Below are positions 8,654-18,155 of a DNA stretch of 64,000 nt, piece by piece. Each line of letters starts with the position of its first letter. Positions within the stretch are counted from its first letter, which is position 1. Location: contig NZ_FMYV01000007.1 in assembly GCF_900102615.1 (NCBI RefSeq), positions 1 to 64,000 on the forward strand, written 5' to 3'. The DNA is from Geotoga petraea. Lineage in GTDB: Bacteria > Thermotogota > Thermotogae > Petrotogales > Petrotogaceae. The notes beneath the pieces are model-generated. The model was not told the DNA's origin and made no database searches. It saw only the letters and a list, made by a program, of their open reading frames with translations. The translations under genes and the position numbers were made by a program.

Positions 8654-10477
8654 TTATCTTCCCATTAAATATTTGTCTATTCCTCTTGCTGCATTATGCC
8701 CATCTGCTATACCGTGAATAATATCTGGGCCATGAACAATATCTCCACCAGAAAACAACCAAGGAGCTCCTTTGACCTGGCCCTGATCATTTATTTCAAG
8801 CTGGCCTCTTCTTGTTATGTTTATCTTTTCTTTTAAATCATCAGAAAGGTAAACGTAGTCTGGAGCTTGTCCTATGGACTGAACAACTAAATCTGCTTCG
8901 ACTTCAATCTTTTCATTTTCATCGTATTTAGGGTTGAACCTTCCCTCTTCATCAAAAATAGACAGTACTTTTTTGAATCTAACAGATTTTAACTCTCCGT
9001 CTTCTACGATTATTTCTTCAGGACCATAACCAGGATGGAAAATAACTCCTTCTTCTCCACCTTCTTCTTTTTCGTCTATGTCAGCTGGCATTTGATCTAA
9101 AGACATTTCAAGAGCCAAAACATGAACTTCTGATTTGCCATATTCAATATTTTGAAGCCTAACCATTGATCTGGCAACGTCCATTGCAACGTTACCTCCA
9201 CCTATTACCACAAGTTTTTCAGGAATAAATGGTTTTTCTCCTTCGCCTCTAACATAGTCTTTCATTTCTTCAAGAATATCCATTGCTGGAATAACTTTTT
9301 CGTGTTCCGCACCTGGAAGTGGTATCATTTTACCTTTTGTGAATCCAGTTGATGCGAAAACAACATCAAAGTTTTTCTGTAACTCTTCCAAGCTGATATC
9401 TTTTCCAACTTTTGTGTTATTTTTGAATTCAACACCAAGTGATTTAATATAATTCAAATCTTGTTCAAAGGCATCATCAGGAAGTCTGTATGATGGACCA
9501 CCGTAATTCAACACACCACCCATTCTGCTTTTTTCTTCATAAATTGTAATCTCGTAACCCATTAACGATAGATAATAAGCCGCTGATAAACCCGCAGGAC
9601 CTCCACCGATAATAGCCACTTTTTTATTTGCGTGTTTGATTATTTCTGGTTCTAATATCTCTTTGTAGTTTTCTTGTGGCACGTTATCAACTATATATCT
9701 TTTCAACCATCTAATTGAAACTGCTTCTCCTCTTTCTCCAATAGTACAAACAGTTTCACATTTATGAGTACACATTCTACCACAAACCGCTGGAAGAGGA
9801 TTTGTTCTGTACAAGTCTTCCAACCCTTTATTTAAGTCATCATTGTAAATATCTCTTATATAATCTGGTATATCCATATGAGCAGGACATGTTTTTGTAC
9901 AAATGCCACAATCAACACATCTTGCAGCTTCTTGTTTTGCCTGCTCAGTTGAAAAACCTTTTACTATTTCGATGAAAGAATCTTTTCTTTCTTCTGCTGG
10001 TAAAAGTTCCATTTCAACTCTTTCAAGATCAAGCAAATCAGAAACTTCGTCTCTCTTATAACCTTCTGGAAATTCAACTTCGTGAATTCCACCTTCTCTT
10101 GGAACAAAAAAGAAATGATTTGGGTCTGGGTCTATATGAATATATTCTTTTGTCATTCCAAGTGAGTTTGTTGTACAAATATCAACACACAAACCGCAGA
10201 AAGAACATCTCCCATAATCTATAACAGGCCTTTCTGGTTTTGAGCCCTCTTCATCTGGTAATTCTGAAAACTCTGTCATTACTATAGCATCAGTAGGACA
10301 AACCCTTGAACAAGTCCCACAACCTATACATTTATCCCAGTCATTAGTATGAAAACCTCTGTATCTATCCGCTGCTTCTCTTGGTTTATCGAATATATCT
10401 GAAAGTTCTATTGTAACAGGTTTTTTAGTCAAGTATTTCCATGCTCTGGCTGGGGAGAAAAAACTTTTCTTTGCCAT
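8654..10477 (-). CDS. NuoI-type ferredoxin fused to GltD/NfnB-type flavoprotein
   Basis: A 607-residue fusion. Residues 1-115 are a NuoI/MbhN-like subunit with two 4Fe-4S motifs (C50, 53, 56, 60 and C91, 94, 97, 101). Residues about 170-280 carry the Cys-rich N-domain of GltD-type proteins (CVDCGICTKTCP, then CGRMCTHKCETVC). The rest has the FAD site IIGGGPAG, the NAD(P) site VIGGGNVAMD and the closing GGD. In a Mrp-Mbx type complex the first part would pass electrons between ferredoxin or the membrane arm and the second part, which would handle NAD(P)H. It is the last gene of the operon. The fusion suggests the complex is a ferredoxin:NAD(P) oxidoreductase; that direction is inferred. Confidence 0.85.
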   Translation of the reverse strand: MAKKSFFSPARAWKYLTKKPVTIELSDIFDKPREAADRYRGFHTNDWDKCIGCGTCSRVCPTDAIVMTEFSELPDEEGSKPERPVIDYGRCSFCGLCVDICTTNSLGMTKEYIHIDPDPNHFFFVPREGGIHEVEFPEGYKRDEVSDLLDLERVEMELLPAEERKDSFIEIVKGFSTEQAKQEAARCVDCGICTKTCPAHMDIPDYIRDIYNDDLNKGLEDLYRTNPLPAVCGRMCTHKCETVCTIGERGEAVSIRWLKRYIVDNVPQENYKEILEPEIIKHANKKVAIIGGGPAGLSAAYYLSLMGYEITIYEEKSRMGGVLNYGGPSYRLPDDAFEQDLNYIKSLGVEFKNNTKVGKDISLEELQKNFDVVFASTGFTKGKMIPLPGAEHEKVIPAMDILEEMKDYVRGEGEKPFIPEKLVVIGGGNVAMDVARSMVRLQNIEYGKSEVHVLALEMSLDQMPADIDEKEEGGEEGVIFHPGYGPEEIIVEDGELKSVRFKKVLSIFDEEGRFNPKYDENEKIEVEADLVVQSIGQAPDYVYLSDDLKEKINITRRGQLEINDQGQVKGAPWLFSGGDIVHGPDIIHGIADGHNAARGIDKYLMGR

Positions 10478-10493
10478 TATATATCACCTCTGA

Positions 10494-11603
10494 TTATCTA
10501 TCAATTTCAGGAGCACAAACTCCCATTGTGTCTAACCAAATTGCTGCGTCTTCTATCCTGTGACCCGGTAAGTATTTTTCAACACCCAGTAATCCTTGAG
10601 GATAAGAAGCACCTCTAACTGCTATTCTGTATGGCTTGTCTCCACCATCTGAAACCATGTAATAACCATATTCCCCTCTTGTACATTCAATATGGCTATA
10701 AACTTGACCTGCTGGAACTTTCCATCTTAAAGCGCTACCTCTAGAAATTCTTGCCCTAACTTCTCCTTCAGGCATTTTATCTATAACCTGTCTTAAAATT
10801 CTTATACTTTGAAGTATTTCTTGGTATTTTATGCTTAACCTTGTGTAAGCATCTGAATAAGTAGCTGTCGGAACATCGAATTCAACTTGGTCATACCTTG
10901 CGTATGGGTCAACTTTTCTTATATCATAAGGTTTCCCTGTTGCTGACCTCATTCCTATTCCAGTTACCCCCAGTTCCCAAACTACTTCTTCAGGAAGCAT
11001 AATTTCGTCTTTAGTTCTTTTTTGGATCATTGGGTTTTTAAGGATAAGATCTTCATATTCAGGCATTCTTTTTTCCAAATAATCTAAATATTCTATTATT
11101 TTGTTTTCTATGCCTTCAGGAAGATCTTTTCTTACCCCACCAGGAACAATGTACATGTGATATACTCTCGCTCCTGTTATCTCTTCAAAAATGTCGAGGA
11201 TCAAATCCCTATCAGCCATCGCCCAGTTTGGACCTGTGTAAAGCCCGGTAGGGCCACCGATTCCACCAAGAGACATTAAATGATTTGAAATTCTCGCCAG
11301 TTCAAGAATAAGCATCCTTATCCAGTGTGCTCTTTCAGGAATTTCTATATTTCCAAGAGCTTCTATTCCCATTGCATAAACCATTTCGTTTATATCCGGT
11401 TCGGGAACACAAATTCTTGGTATCAAAGCAAGATTGTTCATCCACAATCTTCTTTCCATCAATTTTTCAAAACCTCTGTGAAGCATTCCTGGCAAAGGCC
11501 TTGTTTTTATTATTTTATCTCCTTCAACATACATGTGAACAGAGAAGTTTCCGTGCATACCAGGGTGGTTTGGCCCTAAATATAATTTTAATTCTTTAGC
11601 CAT
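10494..11603 (-). CDS. NuoD/MbhL-like large subunit without Ni-binding cysteines
   Basis: The homologue of the [NiFe] group-4 large subunit and complex I NuoD, 369 residues from the ATG at 11603 (AAGGTG 6 bases upstream; a GTG start 9 bases earlier is less likely). Of the four Ni-ligand cysteines of real hydrogenases, only one remains at each end: RICVPEPD near residue 63 replaces RxCGxC, and DTMGVCAPE near the C-terminus replaces DPCxxC. It should therefore not make hydrogen. This pattern is that of Mbx/Mbs-type complexes, not Mbh. It overlaps the NuoC-like gene. Confidence 0.88.
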   Translation of the reverse strand: MAKELKLYLGPNHPGMHGNFSVHMYVEGDKIIKTRPLPGMLHRGFEKLMERRLWMNNLALIPRICVPEPDINEMVYAMGIEALGNIEIPERAHWIRMLILELARISNHLMSLGGIGGPTGLYTGPNWAMADRDLILDIFEEITGARVYHMYIVPGGVRKDLPEGIENKIIEYLDYLEKRMPEYEDLILKNPMIQKRTKDEIMLPEEVVWELGVTGIGMRSATGKPYDIRKVDPYARYDQVEFDVPTATYSDAYTRLSIKYQEILQSIRILRQVIDKMPEGEVRARISRGSALRWKVPAGQVYSHIECTRGEYGYYMVSDGGDKPYRIAVRGASYPQGLLGVEKYLPGHRIEDAAIWLDTMGVCAPEIDR

Positions 11604-12123
11604 TTGTTTCACCTTCTCCTGTTTTAAAGTCTACTTTGTATTCTCTGTCAGGATATTTTCTTTTTGAGTATTCAAGTGGGTCAAAATCTTTTTTCATTGG
11701 AGGCATATCATCCCACAATTCCAAGAAAAGAGGCTTTTCGGATACTTTGTTTCCTTCAAATTTAACACCAAAAAATTCGTGAACATCCCTTTCATAGAAT
11801 TTTGCACCTGGGTAAAGATGTGTGATAGTCTCAAATTTTGGTTCTTCTCTATCTATCTTTGTCCTAACAATCAAAGTAACTGCGTTTTCCCAGTTCATAA
11901 ATGTATATGCCAATTCGTATTTATTTTCTTTTATCCAGTCTATACATGTGATTAGAGTCATCTGCCTCCAACCTTCGTTTTTTATAAAACTCAAGACAGC
12001 CTGAAAATCTTTTTTATTAATTTCTATGGCAATTTGATTTTTTATAGGAGTTTCTGTTTTAATAAGTTCAAACTTGTTTTTCAAACTTTCAATTATATTT
12101 TCTATATTATTCGTGGAATTCAT
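11596..12123 (-). CDS. NuoC/MbhK-like 30-kDa type subunit
   Basis: A 175-residue subunit. The C-terminal half has the complex I 30-kDa signature region (YERDVHEFFGVKFEGN, then LWDDMPPMKKDFDPLEY). It pairs with the NuoD-like subunit and helps hold the peripheral arm together. It overlaps both neighbours by 8-17 bases, so the three peripheral-arm genes are translationally coupled. Confidence 0.88.
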   Translation of the reverse strand: MNSTNNIENIIESLKNKFELIKTETPIKNQIAIEINKKDFQAVLSFIKNEGWRQMTLITCIDWIKENKYELAYTFMNWENAVTLIVRTKIDREEPKFETITHLYPGAKFYERDVHEFFGVKFEGNKVSEKPLFLELWDDMPPMKKDFDPLEYSKRKYPDREYKVDFKTGEGETNG

Positions 12124-12697
12124 CTTTTACTCGCACCTCCTTAAGAGAGAGGATTTGATTTGGTTTGTAATAATCTTCATAATGATTTTGATACTTTTTC
12201 CATCCATTTGCCTCTCCTGATTTAATCATGTCCATGAGTTTTTTAAACCCATTCATAATAGCTTCCGGCCTGGGCATACAACCCGCTATGTAAAGATCAA
12301 CTGGTATGTAAAAATCCAATTTATTGATTGTTGCATAAGAATCATAATAAATTCCACCGTTTAAAGTACAAGAACCAAATCCAACCACATATTTAGGATC
12401 CATCATTTGTTCATAAGTATATATAACCCTTCTAAGAGTTTTTACCGAAAGATAACCTGTTATGAGCAAAACATCTGCCTGTCTTGGAGTAGCCATAGGA
12501 CCCATACCTATTCTTTCCATATCAAAACGCGAAGTCATGGTTGGTGGTAATTCAACAGCTCCACAGCCAGTACAGTAATGGAGCATCCATACAGACTTAC
12601 TTCTCATAATATTTTTTATTTTATCCCAGAGATTAAATGAATCGTTTAAATCTCCATCGTTAATATTCAATTCGTTAAAATCATCGTTCATAGCCAT
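12107..12697 (-). CDS. NuoB/MbhJ-like small subunit (N2-type cluster)
   Basis: A 196-residue subunit with the four cysteines of the proximal 4Fe-4S cluster: C42 and C45 (HYCTGCG), C110 (GSCTLNGG) and C140 (AGCMPRPE). It carries electrons to the site next to the membrane arm. It has a GGGGGTG ribosome site. The first 25 residues are acidic and not part of the core fold. It overlaps the genes on both sides. Confidence 0.9.
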   Translation of the reverse strand: MAMNDDFNELNINDGDLNDSFNLWDKIKNIMRSKSVWMLHYCTGCGAVELPPTMTSRFDMERIGMGPMATPRQADVLLITGYLSVKTLRRVIYTYEQMMDPKYVVGFGSCTLNGGIYYDSYATINKLDFYIPVDLYIAGCMPRPEAIMNGFKKLMDMIKSGEANGWKKYQNHYEDYYKPNQILSLKEVRVKDEFHE

Positions 12698-13593
12698 ATT
12701 TTCACCCCCAAACCGGTAAAGATAACAATAGCGGTTTGAATTAATGCAAGTATTAAAGGTACTTTGTAATAATTGAAAACAACTTGATCTACTTTGAATC
12801 TTCCGAGTACTGCTGAAATGATTGTGGCAAAAAGATACACTGCTGCGTATTTTATGATGTAAGCCACAATTCCTCCGCCGCCTAAGAAAAGGTTAACAAA
12901 TAATCCAACTTCTATAAACACAGCATACTCGTGTTGTAACATGAGCATAGCAATATGTTTTCCACCATATTCAACAAGCGGACCAGAAGCTATTTCTGCA
13001 GGTGCGATAGGAGTGTCATATGGTTTTTCTGCAAGCATACCCATTAAAGATATAAACCCTGCTATAGCTCCCAACGGCATTCTAAATAGATGCCAGTCTA
13101 AAAATCCCCCTGTTTGCATTTCCGCTAAAGCAGAAATTGAAGAAGTTTCGTAAACATGGATCATTCCAAAAACAACAATCATAAAAGGAACTTCATAAGC
13201 AAGCATTTGTGTCAATGCTCTCATAACTCCTATTGAAGCCCAAGGATTTCCAGAACCAACAGCACTCATTGCCATTCCAAGAGAACCTATAGCTAATAAA
13301 TACACAATTATAAAAAAACTGTCCAATCCATCAAAGGCAACTATTCCAGCAAAAGGCATGAAAATAGCAGTTGCCATAGTTCCACCCAAAGCCATGATTA
13401 CACCAAAATCGTAAATAAATCCATGACTTATAGATGATTTTGAAAATGCTTTGAAAACATCAATAAAAGTCTGGTACCAAGGAGGACCAACTCTTCTTTG
13501 AACTCTTGCAGTTACCTTTCTTTGAAAACCTTCAAGAGTCAATTGCCATAAAAAGGCTATTAATAATAATAGTAATCCTATTAAATAACTCAT
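12688..13593 (-). CDS. NuoH/MbhM-like membrane subunit
   Basis: A 301-residue protein with about eight membrane segments. It has the NuoH hallmarks: an N-terminal QRRVGPPWYQT stretch, a central charged loop (MLAEKPYDTPIAPAEIASGPLVEYGG) and a VDQ near the C-terminus. This subunit joins the redox arm to the ion-pumping arm. It overlaps the NuoB-like gene by 10 bases and the antiporter-like gene by 4. Confidence 0.9.
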   Translation of the reverse strand: MSYLIGLLLLLIAFLWQLTLEGFQRKVTARVQRRVGPPWYQTFIDVFKAFSKSSISHGFIYDFGVIMALGGTMATAIFMPFAGIVAFDGLDSFFIIVYLLAIGSLGMAMSAVGSGNPWASIGVMRALTQMLAYEVPFMIVVFGMIHVYETSSISALAEMQTGGFLDWHLFRMPLGAIAGFISLMGMLAEKPYDTPIAPAEIASGPLVEYGGKHIAMLMLQHEYAVFIEVGLFVNLFLGGGGIVAYIIKYAAVYLFATIISAVLGRFKVDQVVFNYYKVPLILALIQTAIVIFTGLGVKIWL

Positions 13594-15431
13594 ACTATAT
13601 CACCCCAAAAATAGACGAGAGCAAAGAACAATGTAATCCAGAATATGGAAACGGAAATACTCTTTCCAAAGAACCATGATTTAACCATACTTCCAAATTC
13701 ATGTACTCTCATTGCTATCGCATCAAATAAGATTTCTACACGTTTTTTGTTACCGTATGAATTTTCAAAAGATGCGTAATAATTTTTCCCATAATGGTAC
13801 ATATCTGGATCATGGATGAATTCTGCTGAAGTATATGTATCCATTTGATCGACTTTCTTCGCTTTTTGGCTCATGAAGAATAATACTGCAGCGACTACAA
13901 ATCCAAGCCCAAATACCAAAGTAACGACTAACGAATCCCACATACCTGTGCTTGCAAAAATCTTTGTTCCATCAAGTCTAATTCCATCAATACCCAATGT
14001 TTCTTGTATTTTACCAATATATTTCAACATGACACCTGGGAAAATCCCGAAGAAAATTGTTAAAAAAGACATAACTATTAAAGGTATTTGCATCAAAAAT
14101 GGAACTTCTTTTATATCTTTGTGTTTTGGTGAAAGTTGGCCTAAAAATGCAGCAGACAAAGGCCTGAAAACATACATAAAACTACCAACACTACCAAAAA
14201 AAGCAGCAAATGCCAAGAACATCATTCCATTAGAAGATAACCCTTGAAATATCAACCATTTTGAAGCAAATCCACTCATAGGTGGTATACCAGCAAGTGA
14301 AATGATAGCTATTAAATAAGCCGCAAAAGAAAGAGGCATTCTCTTTATAAGTCCACCAAGCTCAGACATCTTTGTTGTTCCAGTTCTATAAGCAATCCCT
14401 GCAAAAGAAAGGAACATAGCTCCAGAAGCCATGGCATGGTTGAAAATATGCATTAACCCTCCTGCAAAGCCCACTTGATCAACCATAGCAATACCTATCA
14501 AAATATAGCCTGAATTACTCACTGTTGAATAAGCAATCAACTTTTTTGCATCGTCTTGTTTTATTGCCATTAAAGTACCAACAACAATGCTTATTCCACC
14601 CAAAACCATAATTAAATAGTTTTCAAAGGGAACTCCCATAATTTGTAAATGATCTGAAAAAATATTGAACGATGGTATAACTGCTGTCACAATTAAAGCT
14701 ATAAATCCTCCAACTTTAACAAGTCCTCCAGATAATACTGGTGAAAAAGTGTGTGGAGCACTTCCATGTGCTGCTGGCAACCATGTGTGAAACGGGAAAA
14801 TTCCAAGTTTTGTTAACCCAGCCATGATCATCAAAAAGAATACAAAAATGTATTCATTAGGATTGGAAATCACAGCACTCGAAATTGTTTCTATATCAAA
14901 AGTATTGAAAGAATTGTAAAGATAAAAAATTGCGTAAAGCATTGAAAATGAGCCAATTGAACTTATTGTGTAATAAATAATCGGTGATTTTCTTGATTTC
15001 CCCATTGGGATTATGAAAAGAGATGCCCAAACTACGATTTCAAAGAAGATAAACATAGTTAAAAAATCTTTTGCATAAAAAACTCCCAAAGTACCAACCA
15101 TTGAAAGCATAAACAACAAGTTGTATGCAGCTGGATTGATCAACTTCTTCATCCAGTATGGATTGAAAAAAGAAACCAAGAAATAAGTTAATGATAAAAT
15201 CATTGAAAAGAACCAGGCATAATTAGAAGTTATAAATGAAATGTCAAACTCTCCAAATTTCACCAAATCAAAAATTTCTCCTGCACTATTTTGGTAACTT
15301 AACAATGAAAAAAACAAATAACCTGAAAAAATTATGGTAAAAAACCCTCCGACTTTTTTGTTGAATTTGGTCAAGAAAAATACTATTAGAGAGCTTAATA
15401 AACCTTGAATTATTATATTATTTAAAGCCAT
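13590..15431 (-). CDS. Large NuoL/MrpA-like antiporter subunit
   Basis: A 613-residue polytopic protein of the proton-conducting antiporter family (complex I NuoL/M/N, Mrp A/D). The conserved FHTWLPAAHGSAPHTFSPVLSGGLVKVGGF block is present (positions about 215-245), as are a KQDDAKKLIAYSTVSNSGY stretch and AGIPPMSGFASKW. It is longer than the MrpD-like partner, with an extra C-terminal soluble region and a last membrane helix. Two such subunits in one operon is the Mbx/Mbs pattern. It probably moves H+ or Na+. Confidence 0.88.
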   Translation of the reverse strand: MALNNIIIQGLLSSLIVFFLTKFNKKVGGFFTIIFSGYLFFSLLSYQNSAGEIFDLVKFGEFDISFITSNYAWFFSMILSLTYFLVSFFNPYWMKKLINPAAYNLLFMLSMVGTLGVFYAKDFLTMFIFFEIVVWASLFIIPMGKSRKSPIIYYTISSIGSFSMLYAIFYLYNSFNTFDIETISSAVISNPNEYIFVFFLMIMAGLTKLGIFPFHTWLPAAHGSAPHTFSPVLSGGLVKVGGFIALIVTAVIPSFNIFSDHLQIMGVPFENYLIMVLGGISIVVGTLMAIKQDDAKKLIAYSTVSNSGYILIGIAMVDQVGFAGGLMHIFNHAMASGAMFLSFAGIAYRTGTTKMSELGGLIKRMPLSFAAYLIAIISLAGIPPMSGFASKWLIFQGLSSNGMMFLAFAAFFGSVGSFMYVFRPLSAAFLGQLSPKHKDIKEVPFLMQIPLIVMSFLTIFFGIFPGVMLKYIGKIQETLGIDGIRLDGTKIFASTGMWDSLVVTLVFGLGFVVAAVLFFMSQKAKKVDQMDTYTSAEFIHDPDMYHYGKNYYASFENSYGNKKRVEILFDAIAMRVHEFGSMVKSWFFGKSISVSIFWITLFFALVYFWGDIV

Positions 15432-15432
15432 A

Positions 15433-16869
15433 TTATATTCCTCCCATTACACTGGAAAGATATGTGTTTATATCTCCTAAGCTGTTTGCCGCTTTTTCTA
15501 TATTTTCTACAAGAAATTCTGGTGTGATTCCAGCAACAACAAAAACAGCTCCAACAACTAAAGCAATAATAGAAACTGTAAATCCATTGAGAATGGTGTA
15601 AGACGTTCCCGCTTCTTCTGAGGATTCGTCGCCTTCTTTTCCAGGATTCCATAATTTAACCAATAATCTAATGTAATAAATACCTTCGATTATACTTCCA
15701 ATCAAGATAAATGCAGGAATCCACATATTTGTTGCAAAAGCTGTCTGCAAAATATTTATCTTCCCGTAGAACCCAAAGAATAAAGGAAGTCCTATCAATG
15801 AAAGTGCGGAAATTGTGAATCCTAATCCCATCATATAATGCTTTCTGAAAATACCAGCGAGATTGTCTATATCATCATCTTCATTGCTGCTGTATGTTTT
15901 TGTAGCTATTGAAAACATAACCATCTTCGCAAAAGCATTGTTCACAAGTTGTATTAAAGCTGCATAGAACCCACCCAATAAAAACATTGTGATAATCAAC
16001 CCAGCCTGGCCTATACTTGAAAAAGTCAAAATACTTCTCAAGTTTTTAGAAGCCATAGCTGCACTTTCTGCAAAGATAAACGTCATAAGAGTTAAAGTAA
16101 TAAAAGCGTAGATTAAATTTGTGTCAATAGTCAAAATCTGCCCAAACACTCTCCCAACTACTGCTGCTGAAACAGTCGCATAGACCGTTGAAAACATTGG
16201 CCCTGTTAAAGTATTTGAGTTTCCAAAAATTCCCCTAACCCAAGAATTGAAAGGAAGAATTTTCGCTTCAACTGCCAATCCTGAAAAAATAAAAGTAAAA
16301 GCAAGAACTTTTACAGAGTTGCTAATTTCAGGTAATTTTGAAGCAAGATCTGCCATATTCAAAGTCCCCGCTGTTCCATAGAGAATTATTATTCCAAACA
16401 AATAAAGGCTAGATCCCACAGTTCCCAAAATCAAGTATTTGAAAACTGAATAATATTTTTCTGTTGAACTCGCTAATATATAGGCACTTATTGCTATTAT
16501 TTCCATAAATACGAACAAGTTGAAAAAATCACCTGTCATAACGATACCATTAACTCCTGCAAGAGTTACAAGAAGAACTGTTTCATTCTTTTTTAAATCC
16601 CACATTCCATTCAAAAGAGTTAAAAAGAAAAGAATGTTCACAATAATCAAAATCAAAAAAGAATAATCGTCAACAACAAGATTGATTCCAAAAGGTGGCT
16701 TCCATCCACCAATTACATAAGAACCGTTTTCTATAAAAAAACTTCCTATAGCCGTAAACAAAGAAACACCAAATAAAAATACTCCAGATAGCTTCTTAAC
16801 CATAATGGATAAAAATGCTGCTAAAAGAGGTATTGCAACCAAAAGAATTGGATTAATCATTGTCTTCAC
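15433..16869 (-). CDS. mrpD: MrpD/MbhH-like antiporter subunit
   Basis: A 478-residue membrane protein with 14 or so hydrophobic segments. The core motifs include FMEIIAISAYILASS, LPFNSWVRGIFGNSNTLTGPMFS and IGLPLFFGFYGK, matching MrpD and MbhH. It overlaps the MrpC-like gene by 17 bases. It is expected to form one of the two ion channels of the complex, with the MrpC-like subunit packed beside it. Confidence 0.88.
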   Translation of the reverse strand: MKTMINPILLVAIPLLAAFLSIMVKKLSGVFLFGVSLFTAIGSFFIENGSYVIGGWKPPFGINLVVDDYSFLILIIVNILFFLTLLNGMWDLKKNETVLLVTLAGVNGIVMTGDFFNLFVFMEIIAISAYILASSTEKYYSVFKYLILGTVGSSLYLFGIIILYGTAGTLNMADLASKLPEISNSVKVLAFTFIFSGLAVEAKILPFNSWVRGIFGNSNTLTGPMFSTVYATVSAAVVGRVFGQILTIDTNLIYAFITLTLMTFIFAESAAMASKNLRSILTFSSIGQAGLIITMFLLGGFYAALIQLVNNAFAKMVMFSIATKTYSSNEDDDIDNLAGIFRKHYMMGLGFTISALSLIGLPLFFGFYGKINILQTAFATNMWIPAFILIGSIIEGIYYIRLLVKLWNPGKEGDESSEEAGTSYTILNGFTVSIIALVVGAVFVVAGITPEFLVENIEKAANSLGDINTYLSSVMGGI

Positions 16870-17188
16870 CTCTTATTTCATCTATTTCAAGAGTTCCGTT
16901 TTTTTTGTAGATATTTCTCGCAAGCATAAGTGCAACTGCTGTAACACCAAAACCAATAACAATAGCGGTAAGAACAATCGCTTGAGGAAGTGGATCCACA
17001 AAATTAGTGTCATTTTCAAAAATGATGATTGGAGCATTTGAGCCGCTAATATAACCAGTAGAAATAATAAAAAGGTTCAACCCCAACTCCAAAATATTCA
17101 AAGAAATAATCATTTTAACGATGTTTTTTTGAGACAACAAGCCATAAATTCCAACCAACATCAAAATTATGTATAAATATTGACTCAT
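16853..17188 (-). CDS. mrpC: MrpC/MbhG-like (NuoK-type) subunit
   Basis: A 111-residue protein with three membrane helices, homologous to MrpC, MbhG and NuoK. Visible signatures are LSQKNIVKMIISLNILELGLNL and DPLPQAIVLTAIVIGFGVTA, with the conserved helix-2 Glu in LELG. It shares one base with the upstream MrpB-like gene. Confidence 0.9.
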   Translation of the reverse strand: MSQYLYIILMLVGIYGLLSQKNIVKMIISLNILELGLNLFIISTGYISGSNAPIIIFENDTNFVDPLPQAIVLTAIVIGFGVTAVALMLARNIYKKNGTLEIDEIRGEDND

Positions 17189-17910
17189 TATTCTACCTCC
17201 CCGTTAAGGAAGTTCCCCAATAAGTTAGATATTTCTGATCCTACTTTTAGACCAACCAAAACATATAATATTGGGACAATTCCAGCTGAAATCAAATCTC
17301 CAACATTTCCATTTGGTAAGAAATTGTATAAGAAATATCCACCTATAGACAAACCTGCTAATCCTATTATTAGGATCAAACTTCCCGCAGTACCTTCCAT
17401 AATTTTAAAAGCTGTGATTTTTGTTTTAAACTCTTCATCACTCAAATACATGAGCAAGAAAGAAGAACCAATCATAGCCCCTCCTGGAAATCCTCCACCT
17501 GGTGAAAGATGACCATGGATAAAAATATAAATACCTGTTATTAAAATAATTCCAGAAATAATCTTCATTCCGTTTTTAAGAATAAAACCTGGTTTAACAG
17601 AAAAAGTCACCTTTTCCTTCAAAAATCCACCGAGCAAAGCAACTCCAAGAGCAGAAACAAAAAGAACTGTAACTTCTCCCAAAGTATCCAAACTTCTGTA
17701 ATTAACAACAATAGAAGTCACAACATTGGCAGAACCAGATTCTGGAGATTCTCTATCTGCGTCCACATTTTTATCTACATAACTATTCGCTACAGTATCT
17801 GAAATATTCTTTTCACCAAAAGCTTTAAAATCAGAATCTTCGCCATACAACCCGGTAAAAATAAAAATTCCAACCGCTACAGTTAGTAAAATCGCTATTA
17901 TTCTCTTCAT
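17188..17910 (-). CDS. mrpB: MbhE-MbhF fusion (MrpA C-terminus + MrpB)
   Basis: A 240-residue protein made of two units that are separate in archaeal Mbh. Residues 1-95 match the MbhE/MrpA C-terminal part (TSIVVNYRSLDTLGEVTVLF). Residues 110-240 are MrpB/MbhF, with the hallmark GHLSPGGGFPGGAM. There are six or so membrane segments. An extended Asp/Glu-rich loop lies at about residues 25-60 and should face outside. It overlaps both neighbours. Confidence 0.85.
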   Translation of the reverse strand: MKRIIAILLTVAVGIFIFTGLYGEDSDFKAFGEKNISDTVANSYVDKNVDADRESPESGSANVVTSIVVNYRSLDTLGEVTVLFVSALGVALLGGFLKEKVTFSVKPGFILKNGMKIISGIILITGIYIFIHGHLSPGGGFPGGAMIGSSFLLMYLSDEEFKTKITAFKIMEGTAGSLILIIGLAGLSIGGYFLYNFLPNGNVGDLISAGIVPILYVLVGLKVGSEISNLLGNFLNGEVE

Positions 17911-18155
17911 TTAGTATCACCTGTCTTCTTAATTTGAGTTAAAGTGATAACAAACAAGAAAGTAACTAACCCAGAACCAATGACAGCTTCAGTGATGCCT
18001 ACATCAGGTGCCTTCATAATAATAAAAGAAACAACAGAAAGCAAAGACATCAAAGACATATAAATAACCGAATTAATAAGCTTTTTTGATTCAATCGCTA
18101 AAATTGCAAACAAGAGCATCAAAGCTCCCGCAATAATTTCTACAACCTCTATCAT
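17907..18155 (-). CDS. MbhD-like DUF4040 subunit
   Basis: An 82-residue, three-helix membrane protein. It matches the DUF4040 piece that is part of MrpA in Mrp antiporters and is a separate gene (mbhD) in Mbh/Mbx operons. Key stretch: KAPDVGITEAVIGSGL, with the conserved Asp and Glu. It has 4-base overlaps with both neighbours. Confidence 0.85.
   Translation of the reverse strand: MIEVVEIIAGALMLLFAILAIESKKLINSVIYMSLMSLLSVVSFIIMKAPDVGITEAVIGSGLVTFLFVITLTQIKKTGDTK

Noticed and set aside
13873-14247. 124-codon plus-strand ORF in the antiporter region
   Set aside because: Antisense shadow of the NuoL-like gene; Lys/Thr/Pro-rich composition typical of reverse frames.
15422-15652. 76-codon minus-strand ORF in the mrpD gene
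   Set aside because: Out-of-frame overlap with mrpD; Cys/Trp/Arg-rich, not protein-like.
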